DNA from: Bacteroidales bacterium UBA6828
Lineage (GTDB): Bacteria; Bacteroidota; Bacteroidia; Bacteroidales; Paludibacteraceae
DNA length: 13,432 nucleotides
Direction: 5' to 3'
Assembly: GCA_002452095.1 (NCBI GenBank)
Contig: DKEG01000036.1
Coordinates: 1-13,432, forward strand
A model generated the notes under the pieces. It did no database searches and was not told the DNA's origin. It saw nothing but the letters and a program-made list of their open reading frames with translations. Below are positions 6,183-13,432 of the stretch, piece by piece. The position numbers and the translations under genes are program-made. Within the stretch, counting starts at the first letter, position 1. Each line of letters opens with the position of its first letter.

Positions 6183-6762
6183 CGCTCTCAAAACACTCAC
6201 CAACGGTATCCTCAAGGATAACCCTACCTTTGGTCTCGTCCTCGGTATGTGTCCTACTCTGGCTACCACCACATCGGCTATCAACGGTATGTCTATGGGC
6301 TTGGCTACCTTGTTCGTACTCGTATGCTCCAACGTAGCTATTTCTTTGCTCAAGAACCTCATCCCCGACAAGGTGCGTATCCCTGCTTTCATAGTCGTTA
6401 TTGCTACTTTCGTAACAATGGTGCAGTTGGTTATGCAAGCCTATCTGCCGGGTATCTATGATGTGCTTGGACTCTTTATTCCGCTGATTGTGGTCAACTG
6501 TATCGTTCTCGGACGTGCAGAGGCATTTGCTGCCAAAAACAGCGTCGGGCTATCTGCTCTCGACGGACTCGGTATGGGTCTCGGTTTTACCATATCGCTC
6601 ACCCTCATCGGGGCTATCCGCGAGTTCTTCGGTACCGGCTGTATCTTCAACTGCCACATCTATAGCGACCACTATAGTATGCTTATCTTTGTCCTTGCAC
6701 CGGGAGCCTTTCTCGTGCTGGGCTATGTAATGGCAATCGTACAAAAACTCATCAAGAAATAA
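6175..6762 (+). CDS. rnfE: Rnf complex subunit E, membrane subunit
   Basis: 195 aa, NqrD/RnfE family, an inner-membrane protein with six predicted helices. RnfA and RnfE fold with opposite topology and together hold a [2Fe-2S] cluster in the membrane. The candidate ligands here are C26 (LVLGMCPTLA) and C109 (LIVVNCIVLGRAEAF). The GRAEAFA motif and LDGLGMGLGFT are characteristic of the family. The usual length is about 200-230 aa, so this is complete. The ATG lies in the 3' end of rnfG with CGGAGG upstream (6163-6168), a strong SD. The gap to rnfA is 9 bases. Assignment is firm. Confidence 0.96.
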   Translation: MNNALKTLTNGILKDNPTFGLVLGMCPTLATTTSAINGMSMGLATLFVLVCSNVAISLLKNLIPDKVRIPAFIVVIATFVTMVQLVMQAYLPGIYDVLGLFIPLIVVNCIVLGRAEAFAAKNSVGLSALDGLGMGLGFTISLTLIGAIREFFGTGCIFNCHIYSDHYSMLIFVLAPGAFLVLGYVMAIVQKLIKK

Positions 6763-6771
6763 TCACGCACT

Positions 6772-7368
6772 ATGGTTTATATTCTGATATTTATCTCTGC
6801 GATACTTGTTAATAATATCGTATTGAGTCAGTTCTTAGGTATATGTCCTTTTCTGGGCGTAAGTAAGAAAATCGATACCGCTTTGGGTATGGGGGCTGCC
6901 GTTACCTTTGTGCTTACTTTGGCTACCGTAGTTACCTACTTGCTGCAAAAGTTGCTGGTTCTATGGCACGTTGAGTTCTTGCAGACCATTCTCTTTATCT
7001 TGGTCATTGCGGCACTTGTACAGATGATAGAGATTGTTCTCAAAAAGATCTCTCCCTCTCTCTATCAGGCACTCGGTGTGTTCCTGCCGCTTATCACTAC
7101 TAACTGTTGCCTTCTCGGTGTGGCTATTCTGGTGGCTAACGGTACCAACAAACTCCCTGCCGGTGCCGACCACAACCTGCTGACGGGTACGCTCTTTGCT
7201 TTCGCTACGGCATTAGGCTTCGCGCTGGCGTTGATCCTTTTTGCCGGTATCCGCGAGCAACTCTCAATGAACAAAGTGCCGAAGGCTATGGAGGGAACTC
7301 CTATTGCCCTCGTTACCGCAGGTCTGCTTGCTATGGCATTTATGGGCTTCAGCGGCGTTGTCGGCTAA
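6772..7368 (+). CDS. rnfA: Rnf complex subunit A, membrane subunit
   Basis: 198 aa, NqrE/RnfA family, six predicted membrane helices. Motifs: VNNIVLSQFLGICPFLGVS at 13-31, with C25 as probable [2Fe-2S] ligand, and LPLITTNCCLLGVAIL at 105-120, with C112 the likely second ligand and C113 beside it. Length matches the family (about 190-195 aa). It is the last gene of the operon; no SD is seen upstream of its ATG, in contrast to rnfC, rnfG and rnfE. A hairpin at 7392-7430 follows. RnfE and RnfA are paralogues; this one is assigned A by the LSQFLGICPFLGVS motif and by gene order. Assignment is firm. Confidence 0.96.
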   Translation: MVYILIFISAILVNNIVLSQFLGICPFLGVSKKIDTALGMGAAVTFVLTLATVVTYLLQKLLVLWHVEFLQTILFILVIAALVQMIEIVLKKISPSLYQALGVFLPLITTNCCLLGVAILVANGTNKLPAGADHNLLTGTLFAFATALGFALALILFAGIREQLSMNKVPKAMEGTPIALVTAGLLAMAFMGFSGVVG

Positions 7369-7391
7369 TCCAGTATTCCTCTCTTTTGGTC

Positions 7392-7430
7392 AAGGCCTGC
7401 CTGCGTAGTTTCCGCTACCCCGCAGGCTTT
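7392..7430 (+). terminator. Possible weak terminator or attenuator after rnfA
   Basis: AAGGCCTGC (7392-7400) pairs with GCAGGCTTT (7422-7430) over 9 bp with one G-U wobble; inside it, GTAG and CTAC can form a small second stem. There is no good U-run after it (GTGCTTTCAG follows), so termination is uncertain. It lies 24 bases after the rnfA stop, in a 110-bp gap before the C69 peptidase gene. Confidence 0.4.
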
Positions 7431-7478
7431 GTGCTTTCAGAAATACTCATAATTCTTAATTCACAATTCATTATATAT

Positions 7479-9116
7479 ATGAAACGGTTGTTTTCTACTC
7501 TCCTTGGTGCTTTTGCCATCAGCGTTACCGCCTCTGTGGCATGTACCAATTTCATTGTGGGCAAGGATGCTTCAGCGGACGGCTCCACTATCATCTCCTA
7601 TGCTGCGGATAGTTACTCATTGTATGGTTTTCTCCATTTCTCTCCTGCTGCCGATTATCCCAAAGGCGCAATGCGTGAGGTCAAAGACTGGGATACCGGT
7701 CGCCCGCTCGGGCAAATCCCGCAAGTGGAACATACCTACAGCGTGGTCGGCAATATGAACGAGCACCAACTCACCATCGGCGAGACCACGTGGGGCGGAC
7801 GTGCCGAACTATGGGACACTGTCGGTATCGACTACGGAAGCCTTATATATATTGCGCTTGAGCGTTGCAAGACCGCCCGCGAAGCCATCGATTGTATCAC
7901 CTCGCTTGTTGAGGAATACGGCTATGCCAGCGAGGGAGAGACTTTCTCCATAGGCGACCCCAACGAGGTATGGATTATGGATTTGATCGGAAAAGGTCCA
8001 GGGCGGAAAGGTGCTGTCTGGGTGGCTACCCGCGTACCCGACGACTGTATCTGCGCCCACGCCAACCAGGCACGTATCACAAATATCAATTTCAAGGACA
8101 AGAAGAACTGGCTCTACTCCAAAGATGTGGTCAAGTTCGCCCGCGAGAAAGGCTATTTCTCGGGCAAGGACGCTGATTTCTCTTTCCAGGCCGCTTATGC
8201 GCCGTTCGATTTCTCAGGACTGTATGTCTGCGAGGCGCGTGTATGGAGTTTCTTCCGCCATTTCTCCGATGATATGGAGCAATACTTCGATTACGCTACA
8301 GGCAAGACGTTTCTCGAGACCGGCGGCAAGGATGCCGGCACGCCTATGCCGCTCTATATCCGTCCGAACCACAAAGTAAGTGTGCAGGAAATCAAAGACT
8401 GTATGCGCGACCAGTACGAGGGCACGCCGCTTGACATCACACAAGGCACCGATGCCGGTCCGTGGAATACCAAACTGCGCTATGGTTCCCTCACTTTCAA
8501 ACTCGATAGTATTTCCTACTGGTACGAGCGCCCGACGGCTACCCAGCAGACCGCATGGTCGTTTGTGGCACAGATGCGGGGCTATGCCGACCCCAAAGCG
8601 GGCGGTATATTCTGGTTCGGCGTAGACGATGCCGCAACCAATGTCTATGTGCCGATGTACTGCCGTATCAACCACATTCCCGAGTGCTTCGCCGAGGGCA
8701 ACGGCGATCTCTACACCTACTCGCCTACATCGGCATGGTGGACTTTCAATATAGTGGCTAACTGGGCATACACCAAGTACTCCCATATGAAACCCGATAT
8801 CGTCAAGGTGCAGCAGATGCTGGAGGAGAAATTCAATGCCCAGATAGAGGGTGTGGATGCCCAAGCCGCTGCTATGAGCGATGAAGAGGCACGCCGCTTC
8901 CTTACCAACTATAGTTGCGCCCAAGCCGACAACACAATGATTGAGTGGCAAAACCTAGGTATCTACCTATTAGTCAAATACCTCGACGGACAGGAGCGCA
9001 AAGAGGAGAACGGACATTTCAAACGCAACCCCTATGGTGAACCCACAAGTCCGAACCGCCCCGCTTTCCCCGAATCGTATCTCAGAACTTTCAAAAACGA
9101 AATAGCACATGAATAA
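7479..9116 (+). CDS. Exported C69-family dipeptidase (peptidase U34 / PepD-A type)
   Basis: 545 aa from ATG 7479. C69 dipeptidases are N-terminal-nucleophile hydrolases that cut dipeptides. The N-terminus MKRLFSTLLGAFAISVTASVA is a signal peptide, and the next residue is C22 of the family motif ACTNFIVGKDASADGS, so signal cleavage would itself expose the catalytic cysteine. Other family pieces: GETTWGGRAELW near 108-119, DYGSLIYIALERCKTAREAI near 124-143, GDPNEVWIMDLIGKGPGRKGA (161-181, split), VPDDCICAHANQARI and LRYGSLTFKL with a WSFVAQMR stretch. The active site would face the periplasm. A frame extension back to TTG 7386 adds 31 non-conserved residues and is rejected. Reading C22 as a lipobox cysteine is less likely because position -3 is Ser. 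It overlaps the following pepD by 8 nt. Substrate is unknown. Confidence 0.9.
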   Translation: MKRLFSTLLGAFAISVTASVACTNFIVGKDASADGSTIISYAADSYSLYGFLHFSPAADYPKGAMREVKDWDTGRPLGQIPQVEHTYSVVGNMNEHQLTIGETTWGGRAELWDTVGIDYGSLIYIALERCKTAREAIDCITSLVEEYGYASEGETFSIGDPNEVWIMDLIGKGPGRKGAVWVATRVPDDCICAHANQARITNINFKDKKNWLYSKDVVKFAREKGYFSGKDADFSFQAAYAPFDFSGLYVCEARVWSFFRHFSDDMEQYFDYATGKTFLETGGKDAGTPMPLYIRPNHKVSVQEIKDCMRDQYEGTPLDITQGTDAGPWNTKLRYGSLTFKLDSISYWYERPTATQQTAWSFVAQMRGYADPKAGGIFWFGVDDAATNVYVPMYCRINHIPECFAEGNGDLYTYSPTSAWWTFNIVANWAYTKYSHMKPDIVKVQQMLEEKFNAQIEGVDAQAAAMSDEEARRFLTNYSCAQADNTMIEWQNLGIYLLVKYLDGQERKEENGHFKRNPYGEPTSPNRPAFPESYLRTFKNEIAHE

Positions 9117-10569
9117 CATAGAACCTCGCGAAGTATTCGACATCTTCGCACAGATAAACCAAGTTCCGCGCCCATCCAAGCACGAGGAGCGTATCTCGCA
9201 ATGGCTGCAGGATTTTGCCCGCAAGCACCATATCGAATATACCGTTGATGAGGCAATGAATGTCATTATGCGCAAGCCTGCCACAGCGGGCTACGAACAG
9301 CACGAGGGCGTTATCCTCCAGGCGCATATGGATATGGTCTGCGAGAAAAACAGCGACGTGCAGCACGATTTCTATAAAGATCCTATTTGTACCTACGTGG
9401 ACGGCGAATGGCTCAAAGCCAAAGGTACCACCCTCGGTGCGGACAACGGTATCGGTATTGCTATGGCGTTGGCAGTGATGACCGACGATACATTGCACCA
9501 CCCTGCGCTCGAGTGCCTCTTTACCGTGGACGAGGAAACGGGGCTCACGGGGGCTTTCAAACTGAAGGACGGATACCTCAACGGCAAACGCCTTATCAAC
9601 CTTGATTCTGAGGACGATGGGCAGATCTTTATCGGTTGCGCCGGCGGCATTGATACTCTGGCTAAAATGCACTATACGCCCGCACCGCTACCCGCATCGC
9701 ACTGCTGGTTTGCCGTGCGCCTGAGCGTCAGCGGACTGATGGGCGGACACTCCGGCGACGACATCAACAAGGGGCGTGGCAATGCCAATAAGGTACTAGT
9801 CAATTTTCTGAATTTGCTGATGACCAAGACCGAGTTCCAACTCGCATCCATTAGCGGTGGGAACCTTCGCAATGCGATTGCCCGCGAAGCGGAAGCCCTC
9901 GTCTGTGTGCCAACCGAGTACAAAGAGCAACTCCGTGCCGATTGGAATATCTATACCGCCAATGTGGAGCGCGAACTCGGGGCGGTGGAAAAAGATATAC
10001 ATCTCGACCTTGAGTCTGCACCGCTGCCCGAAACGGTCATTCCGGAGAAACAGGCGTACCAACTCATTATGGCACTCTACGCCTGCCCACATGGTATGGT
10101 GGCTATGAGCAAGGATATGCCGGGATTGGTGGAAACCAGCACCAACCTCGCCAGCATCAAAATGAAAGCGGAACCCGACGGAACACCTTATGTCGAAATC
10201 AATACCAGCCAACGCTCGTCCGTTGAGGCACAGAAACACCACATCAAAGACCGTGTGGAGTACAGCCTCGCTATGGCTTGCGACGAAGTAACGCACGGCG
10301 ACGGCTATCCCGGCTGGACACCCAACGTCCATTCCCCGCTCTTGGAGGCTACCAAGCAGGCGTACATCGACCTCTTCCATACCGCACCGCAAGTGCTTGC
10401 TATCCATGCGGGGCTCGAGTGCGGACTATTCTTGAAGAAATATCCGTACTTGGATATGGTCAGCATCGGTCCGCAGATGTACGGTGTCCATTCCCCGCAG
10501 GAGCGGCTCAGCATCCCCTCCACAGCCCGCTGCTACCAATGGTTGCGCCACACCTTGGAGATACTGTAA
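9109..10569 (+). CDS. pepD: Aminoacyl-histidine dipeptidase (beta-Ala-His dipeptidase, M20 metallopeptidase)
   Basis: 486 aa, the size of E. coli PepD. These di-zinc cytosolic enzymes split Xaa-His dipeptides such as carnosine and often many other unblocked dipeptides. The metal and catalytic residues are all visible: H73 and D75 (LQAHMDMVCEKN), D112 (GADNGIGIAMALA), E142-E143 (DEETGLTGAF), D166 (INLDSEDDG) and H461 (YGVHSPQERL). The lid domain carries the MGGHSGDDINKGRGNA motif near 206-221 and IHAGLECGLF close to the C-terminus. No signal peptide, so it acts in the cytoplasm. The ATG lies within the end of the C69 gene (overlap ATGAATAA), so the two are probably one transcript and translationally coupled. 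It ends 28 bases before the inverted-repeat element. Family assignment is firm; preferred substrate is not. Confidence 0.96.
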   Translation: MNNIEPREVFDIFAQINQVPRPSKHEERISQWLQDFARKHHIEYTVDEAMNVIMRKPATAGYEQHEGVILQAHMDMVCEKNSDVQHDFYKDPICTYVDGEWLKAKGTTLGADNGIGIAMALAVMTDDTLHHPALECLFTVDEETGLTGAFKLKDGYLNGKRLINLDSEDDGQIFIGCAGGIDTLAKMHYTPAPLPASHCWFAVRLSVSGLMGGHSGDDINKGRGNANKVLVNFLNLLMTKTEFQLASISGGNLRNAIAREAEALVCVPTEYKEQLRADWNIYTANVERELGAVEKDIHLDLESAPLPETVIPEKQAYQLIMALYACPHGMVAMSKDMPGLVETSTNLASIKMKAEPDGTPYVEINTSQRSSVEAQKHHIKDRVEYSLAMACDEVTHGDGYPGWTPNVHSPLLEATKQAYIDLFHTAPQVLAIHAGLECGLFLKKYPYLDMVSIGPQMYGVHSPQERLSIPSTARCYQWLRHTLEIL

Positions 10570-10597
10570 ATCCGCAGATTCATAATTCATACAAAAG

Positions 10598-10716
10598 GAG
10601 GCTGTCTAACAAGTTAAAAAGAATACCTGTTCTTCAGAAAAAGATTGCCCTTGACGACGCGAGCCGCGTCGTCTCCCACCAAAATAAGAGGCTGCCTATA
10701 CTTGTTAGGCAGCCTC
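10598..10716. mobile_element. MITE-like or IS-remnant element with 17-bp terminal inverted repeats
   Basis: The left end GAGGCTGTCTAACAAGT (10598-10614) matches the reverse complement of the right end ACTTGTTAGGCAGCCTC (10700-10716) at 16 of 17 positions. The 119-bp body has no coding capacity but contains a 9-bp hairpin (10653-10673), and the right end is also one arm of a 15-bp hairpin. Ends beginning GAGGCTGTC resemble those of several insertion-sequence families; I cannot name one. No clear target-site duplication is seen. It could instead be an elaborate bidirectional terminator between the convergent genes. Confidence 0.5.
10653..10673. repeat. 9-bp perfect hairpin with a 3-nt loop
   Basis: GACGACGCG (10653-10661), loop AGC, and CGCGTCGTC (10665-10673). 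GC-rich and perfect, it lies in the middle of the 119-bp inverted-repeat element. It is not followed by a T-run on the plus strand (TCCCACC); on the minus strand AAGGGCAATC follows. It may be part of the element's folding rather than a terminator. Confidence 0.7.
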
Positions 10717-10720
10717 TTAT
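10684..10720. terminator. 15-bp perfect hairpin, probable bidirectional terminator
   Basis: ATAAGAGGCTGCCTA (10684-10698) pairs perfectly with TAGGCAGCCTCTTAT (10706-10720) around a 7-nt loop. On the minus strand the stem runs into TTTTGG, a short T-run, so it could end the T9SS gene; on the plus strand GTTTAAG follows, after pepD. Stem length and perfection are above those of a usual terminator, in keeping with an origin in the inverted-repeat element. Confidence 0.6.
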
Positions 10721-10728
10721 GTTTAAGT

Positions 10729-10775
10729 CAAGGTCGGGCAACCTGCTCATGGCAGCAAGCCGGATGCCGACCTTG
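10729..10775 (-). repeat. 9-bp inverted repeat just downstream of the T9SS gene
   Basis: CAAGGTCGG (10729-10737) and CCGACCTTG (10767-10775) are perfect complements separated by 29 bases; a CTGC/GCAG pair inside (10743-10746, 10752-10755) can form a second stem. It begins 15 bases after the stop codon of the minus-strand gene. No T-run follows, so it is more likely an mRNA 3' structure than a terminator on its own. Confidence 0.45.
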
Positions 10776-10789
10776 GCTCAATAGACTTT

Positions 10790-13432
10790 CTATTGCTTGA
10801 TAAAGCGGAATACGTTTCCGTTTACGTTGAGCAGATAGGTGCCTTGCGGCAGAGCGTTTACATTGAGTGTCTCTACATCTGAGGTAAGCATAGTGCGGTA
10901 TATCAGTTGTCCTTGCAGGTTCAGCACACGCACCTCGGCACCCTCGGCACCGCTGATATTCAGCATATCACGGGTGATAGTCGGGAATACACGGATATTG
11001 CCCAGTTCCATGGTTTGGCAACCCGTACCGACCTTGTCCTTCCACTCATAGGCACCAATCGTCGGCACAGCAGCACGCTTCTGACCCGTGATGTCGGTAG
11101 TAACAAAAGCCAATGCCTCACCACTCACGAGGTTGCCCTTGTTCACAGGACGGAGTACCTCCTCCGACTCGAATGTTACTGCCTCCGTGATGTCGGTGGT
11201 ACTGCCTATCGCTGTACGCCAAGCAGCGATATCACTGTACTCGGTCGCATCTATCTCTGCCAACTTGCCATTCTCCGAATACAGCAGATTATGCTCACTA
11301 CGGCTTACATAACTTGCATCGCCTACCGATACGGCAGGCATATTGTCACTATAAAACAGGTTGTTCACTACCTGCAAGTTGGTATTATTCGACCTCCGTA
11401 TATACATATACAGCGGGTATGCGTTGGCACCCGATGTACGCACGGTGTTGTTGGCAAAGACTACATTCTTGCATGCCTTGTTGAAATAGACAGCATACGA
11501 GTTGTCCGAAGCCGCGTTGGTCATATCCACCACATTGTTGTAGATATGCGCCGGAGCCTCTTCCATACCGTTGATGTCGCGGATATAGAAACCGTGGCAA
11601 GCGGTGGAAGCGAGGTTGACAGACACATAGTTATTGCTGATCTGTGTCCCCTCGGACAGACGCAGGTCGATACACCAAACGCTCTTGCTGCTCTCTACCG
11701 TCTTGCGGATGATGTTGCCGTCCACTACCGCATTGCTCTCGCCTAAGGATATGATAATGGCTTGCGCACCCTGTCCTTCAAACGTGTTGCCGATAATCTT
11801 CGCACCCATCTGTTTGGTCGTCCAGTTACCCGACACGTTCACACCCGCATAACCACCCTTCAGTGTCGAATTGCTCAAGGTGAAGTAATTATTCAGTACT
11901 TTTTCGTCTTTGGCATTGGCATACACCAAACGTACATTGGTAGAAGCGATGTTCTCCGCACGATAGATGTAGCAACTGTCAATAGTAACGTGTTCCGACT
12001 TGTTGCAAACCAGCACCACCGTGTGGTAACTCTCGTTGGCGGTGGTGAGGGTCAGGTTGCTGAACGTAATATAGTCCGCACCATTCACATTGACGATACC
12101 CTGCGTCTCGTCTCCCGCAGAACTTGACTGCGGCGAATAAGTGTCATATTTGACAATCACATCCTCATAGTTGCCCGTCTGCGAGCGGAATGTAATGGTA
12201 TTCTCTGCCGATACGCCCTTTATCTCGGGAATGGTGAGATACTCGGTATAGGTACCGGGCTCAATAAGGAACGTTACCGCACTCTCAATACCGTTCTGCA
12301 AAGCGTCGATAGCCGATTGGATAGTCTTGTACTTGGCTGCACTGCTTGCTCCTACAATATACGTTCCGTGCATACCGCCGACAACCTCAAAGGAAGCCGT
12401 AACAGCGTTCTTCGGTTGGATGGTGGTCTTGTTCACGTCCACGCTCTTGAGTGTAGCGGTTACCTGTGTGCCTTCTTCCACAGCAGCAGGCACGTCCATT
12501 GTAATCCAGTAGTAGTACGTTCCGCGACCGATGATAGTGTCTGCTTTTTCCACAAGGTGGGCAGTACCGAAGACATCTGCTGTGCCTGTGCTGTACACTT
12601 TGACCGTCCCTGCGGTGAGTGAAGTCTCTACATCGAAGTTCTCTACAGGCAACTTGCCGCGGTCGCCCGACACATACACAGCGGCGCAGAGTATCTGTAC
12701 GTCCGTACCACCGTGGTTCACGGTAGCAGTCACTACATCTTGTACTTTGACAGAGTCAAGTACCAGCGGCTGCAATTCGTGGCAACTGACCTCAATCTCC
12801 CAGCCGTCGGTAGCGTAGTAGTTATTTGCTTCGTAGGTAATCGTCAGTGCGCCCGTAGCGTCTGAAGAGATAATGGTCATGTTCTCAATATCCTTTGTGT
12901 AGTACGAGAGACTGACATCGGCTTTGTCTTTGGTCTGTTCGCCATAATATACATAGAAATTGTCCGCGCCGTTGATAGCCCATTGCTTAAACTTGAGTTG
13001 GATAGCCGAGTTGGGTACGGTCGGCACAAAAGTAACCGTGCCTTTGAGTCCGAGAGACACCTTGTTGTCTGCACCGCCATCGTCGTAGAAAGAGAGCGGG
13101 GTGTTGTCCACTTCTACGCGCTGCCCTGTACCATTCTTGAGCAGATACATATTGCGTACCACACGCGTGTTGGCAGGTACTTCGGGGGTCAGTGTAGCCT
13201 CTCCTACTGCGATTTGCACGCTCTGAACAGAGACCTCTGTGCCGATGGGTGCGTCTGTAGCGATATTAACCGCAAGGGTGTATGCGTTTTTGCCTTCTGC
13301 CAGTGTAGCATTGACGGGCAGTACTACCTCGGTACCTTTCACTTCCGCACGTGCCACTATATTCTCGCCTTGCAGGAGCCACAGCGAATCAACTGCCGCA
13401 GCACAGTCGCCCAGTGTAACGGTGATATTCTT
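10790..13432 (-). CDS. T9SS-exported beta-helix protein with CUB-like and BNR_assoc_N-like domains (partial, 5' end missing)
   Basis: The frame is open from the right edge to the stop at 10790: 880 residues visible, start outside. In order: the end of a BNR_assoc_N-like domain at the edge (to about 13200); a CUB-like domain (about 13153-12773, with SFYDDGG, VTFVP and GWEIEVS, typical of Bacteroidales surface proteins); a second BNR_assoc_N-like domain (about 12772-12374, VKVYSTGTADVFG and YYYWITMDVP); a right-handed parallel beta-helix (about 12370-11250) with many NN-containing turns such as GNTFEG and NNYVSVN; the GAYEW ending often seen in choice-of-anchor Q regions; and a C-terminal type A sorting domain (about 11020-10793: VFPTITRDMLNISG, EVRVLNLQGQLIY, LPQGTYLLNV, FRFIKQ). 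T9SS would move it across the outer membrane and attach it to the surface. Beta-helix proteins of this kind often bind or cut polysaccharide, but no catalytic residues can be assigned. Convergent with pepD. Confidence 0.85.
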   Translation of the reverse strand, partial: KNITVTLGDCAAAVDSLWLLQGENIVARAEVKGTEVVLPVNATLAEGKNAYTLAVNIATDAPIGTEVSVQSVQIAVGEATLTPEVPANTRVVRNMYLLKNGTGQRVEVDNTPLSFYDDGGADNKVSLGLKGTVTFVPTVPNSAIQLKFKQWAINGADNFYVYYGEQTKDKADVSLSYYTKDIENMTIISSDATGALTITYEANNYYATDGWEIEVSCHELQPLVLDSVKVQDVVTATVNHGGTDVQILCAAVYVSGDRGKLPVENFDVETSLTAGTVKVYSTGTADVFGTAHLVEKADTIIGRGTYYYWITMDVPAAVEEGTQVTATLKSVDVNKTTIQPKNAVTASFEVVGGMHGTYIVGASSAAKYKTIQSAIDALQNGIESAVTFLIEPGTYTEYLTIPEIKGVSAENTITFRSQTGNYEDVIVKYDTYSPQSSSAGDETQGIVNVNGADYITFSNLTLTTANESYHTVVLVCNKSEHVTIDSCYIYRAENIASTNVRLVYANAKDEKVLNNYFTLSNSTLKGGYAGVNVSGNWTTKQMGAKIIGNTFEGQGAQAIIISLGESNAVVDGNIIRKTVESSKSVWCIDLRLSEGTQISNNYVSVNLASTACHGFYIRDINGMEEAPAHIYNNVVDMTNAASDNSYAVYFNKACKNVVFANNTVRTSGANAYPLYMYIRRSNNTNLQVVNNLFYSDNMPAVSVGDASYVSRSEHNLLYSENGKLAEIDATEYSDIAAWRTAIGSTTDITEAVTFESEEVLRPVNKGNLVSGEALAFVTTDITGQKRAAVPTIGAYEWKDKVGTGCQTMELGNIRVFPTITRDMLNISGAEGAEVRVLNLQGQLIYRTMLTSDVETLNVNALPQGTYLLNVNGNVFRFIKQ

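Noticed and set aside
7450..7457. TAATTCTT with TTTG at 7428-7431 as a promoter for the C69 gene
   Set aside because: The spacer is 18 and the -7 match has two errors; too weak to list.
7386..7478. TTG at 7386 as start of the C69 peptidase
   Set aside because: It would hide the signal peptide that begins at ATG 7479, and would place coding sequence over the hairpin at 7392-7430.
7479..7544. Lipoprotein signal for the C69 dipeptidase
   Set aside because: Cys22 is the family's catalytic nucleophile and the preceding residues (SVA) are a poor lipobox and a good signal peptidase I site.
10907..11746. A 279-codon plus-strand open frame within the T9SS gene
   Set aside because: Antisense shadow of a well-supported domain protein; no recognisable motif.

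Overview
The window looks like chromosomal DNA from a member of the Bacteroidota, most likely the order Bacteroidales. Four things support this: a type IX secretion (T9SS) C-terminal sorting domain, two promoters that match the Bacteroidetes primary-sigma consensus (TTTG-N20-TAnnTTTG), the rnf gene order B-C-D-G-E-A preceded by an RseC-family gene, and A-rich leaders without Shine-Dalgarno sequences on some genes. I cannot name the genus. There are no RNA genes, CRISPR arrays, phage genes or complete insertion sequences.

Layout: (1) 1-1358, minus strand: N-terminal half of an FtsK/SpoIIIE DNA translocase, running off the left edge. (2) 1359-1543: divergent control region with one well-formed Bacteroidetes promoter facing each way. 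(3) 1544-1981, plus: an RseC-family membrane protein with a strong SD. (4) 1982-2144: gap with five perfect copies of an 11-bp tandem repeat. (5) 2145-7368, plus: complete six-gene rnf operon (rnfB, C, D, G, E, A), tightly packed and overlapping in places. (6) 7369-7478: gap with a weak hairpin. (7) 7479-9116, plus: exported C69-family dipeptidase, overlapping by 8 nt (8) 9109-10569, plus: a cytosolic M20 aminoacyl-histidine dipeptidase (PepD type). (9) 10570-10789: convergent intergenic region with a 119-bp inverted-repeat element that looks like a MITE or IS remnant, a 15-bp perfect hairpin at its right end, and a further inverted repeat. (10) 10790-13432, minus: a large T9SS-exported protein with a CUB-like domain, BNR_assoc_N-like domains and a parallel beta-helix, running off the right edge.

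How the genes fit together: the Rnf complex oxidises reduced ferredoxin, reduces NAD+ and pumps Na+ or H+ across the inner membrane. RseC-family proteins are linked in other bacteria to Rnf-like (Rsx) complexes and SoxR reduction, so the gene in front of rnfB is a plausible accessory factor. The two dipeptidases could feed amino acids into ferredoxin-generating fermentation; that is inference from neighbourhood only. The T9SS protein and ftsK are probably unrelated neighbours.

Most of the window is ordinary, well-conserved core metabolism. I do not see a convincing new defence or mobile system. The parts that merit a second look are non-coding (the 11-bp tandem repeat before rnfB and the inverted-repeat element at 10598-10716) and the low-complexity, repeat-bearing C-terminal tail of RnfB.
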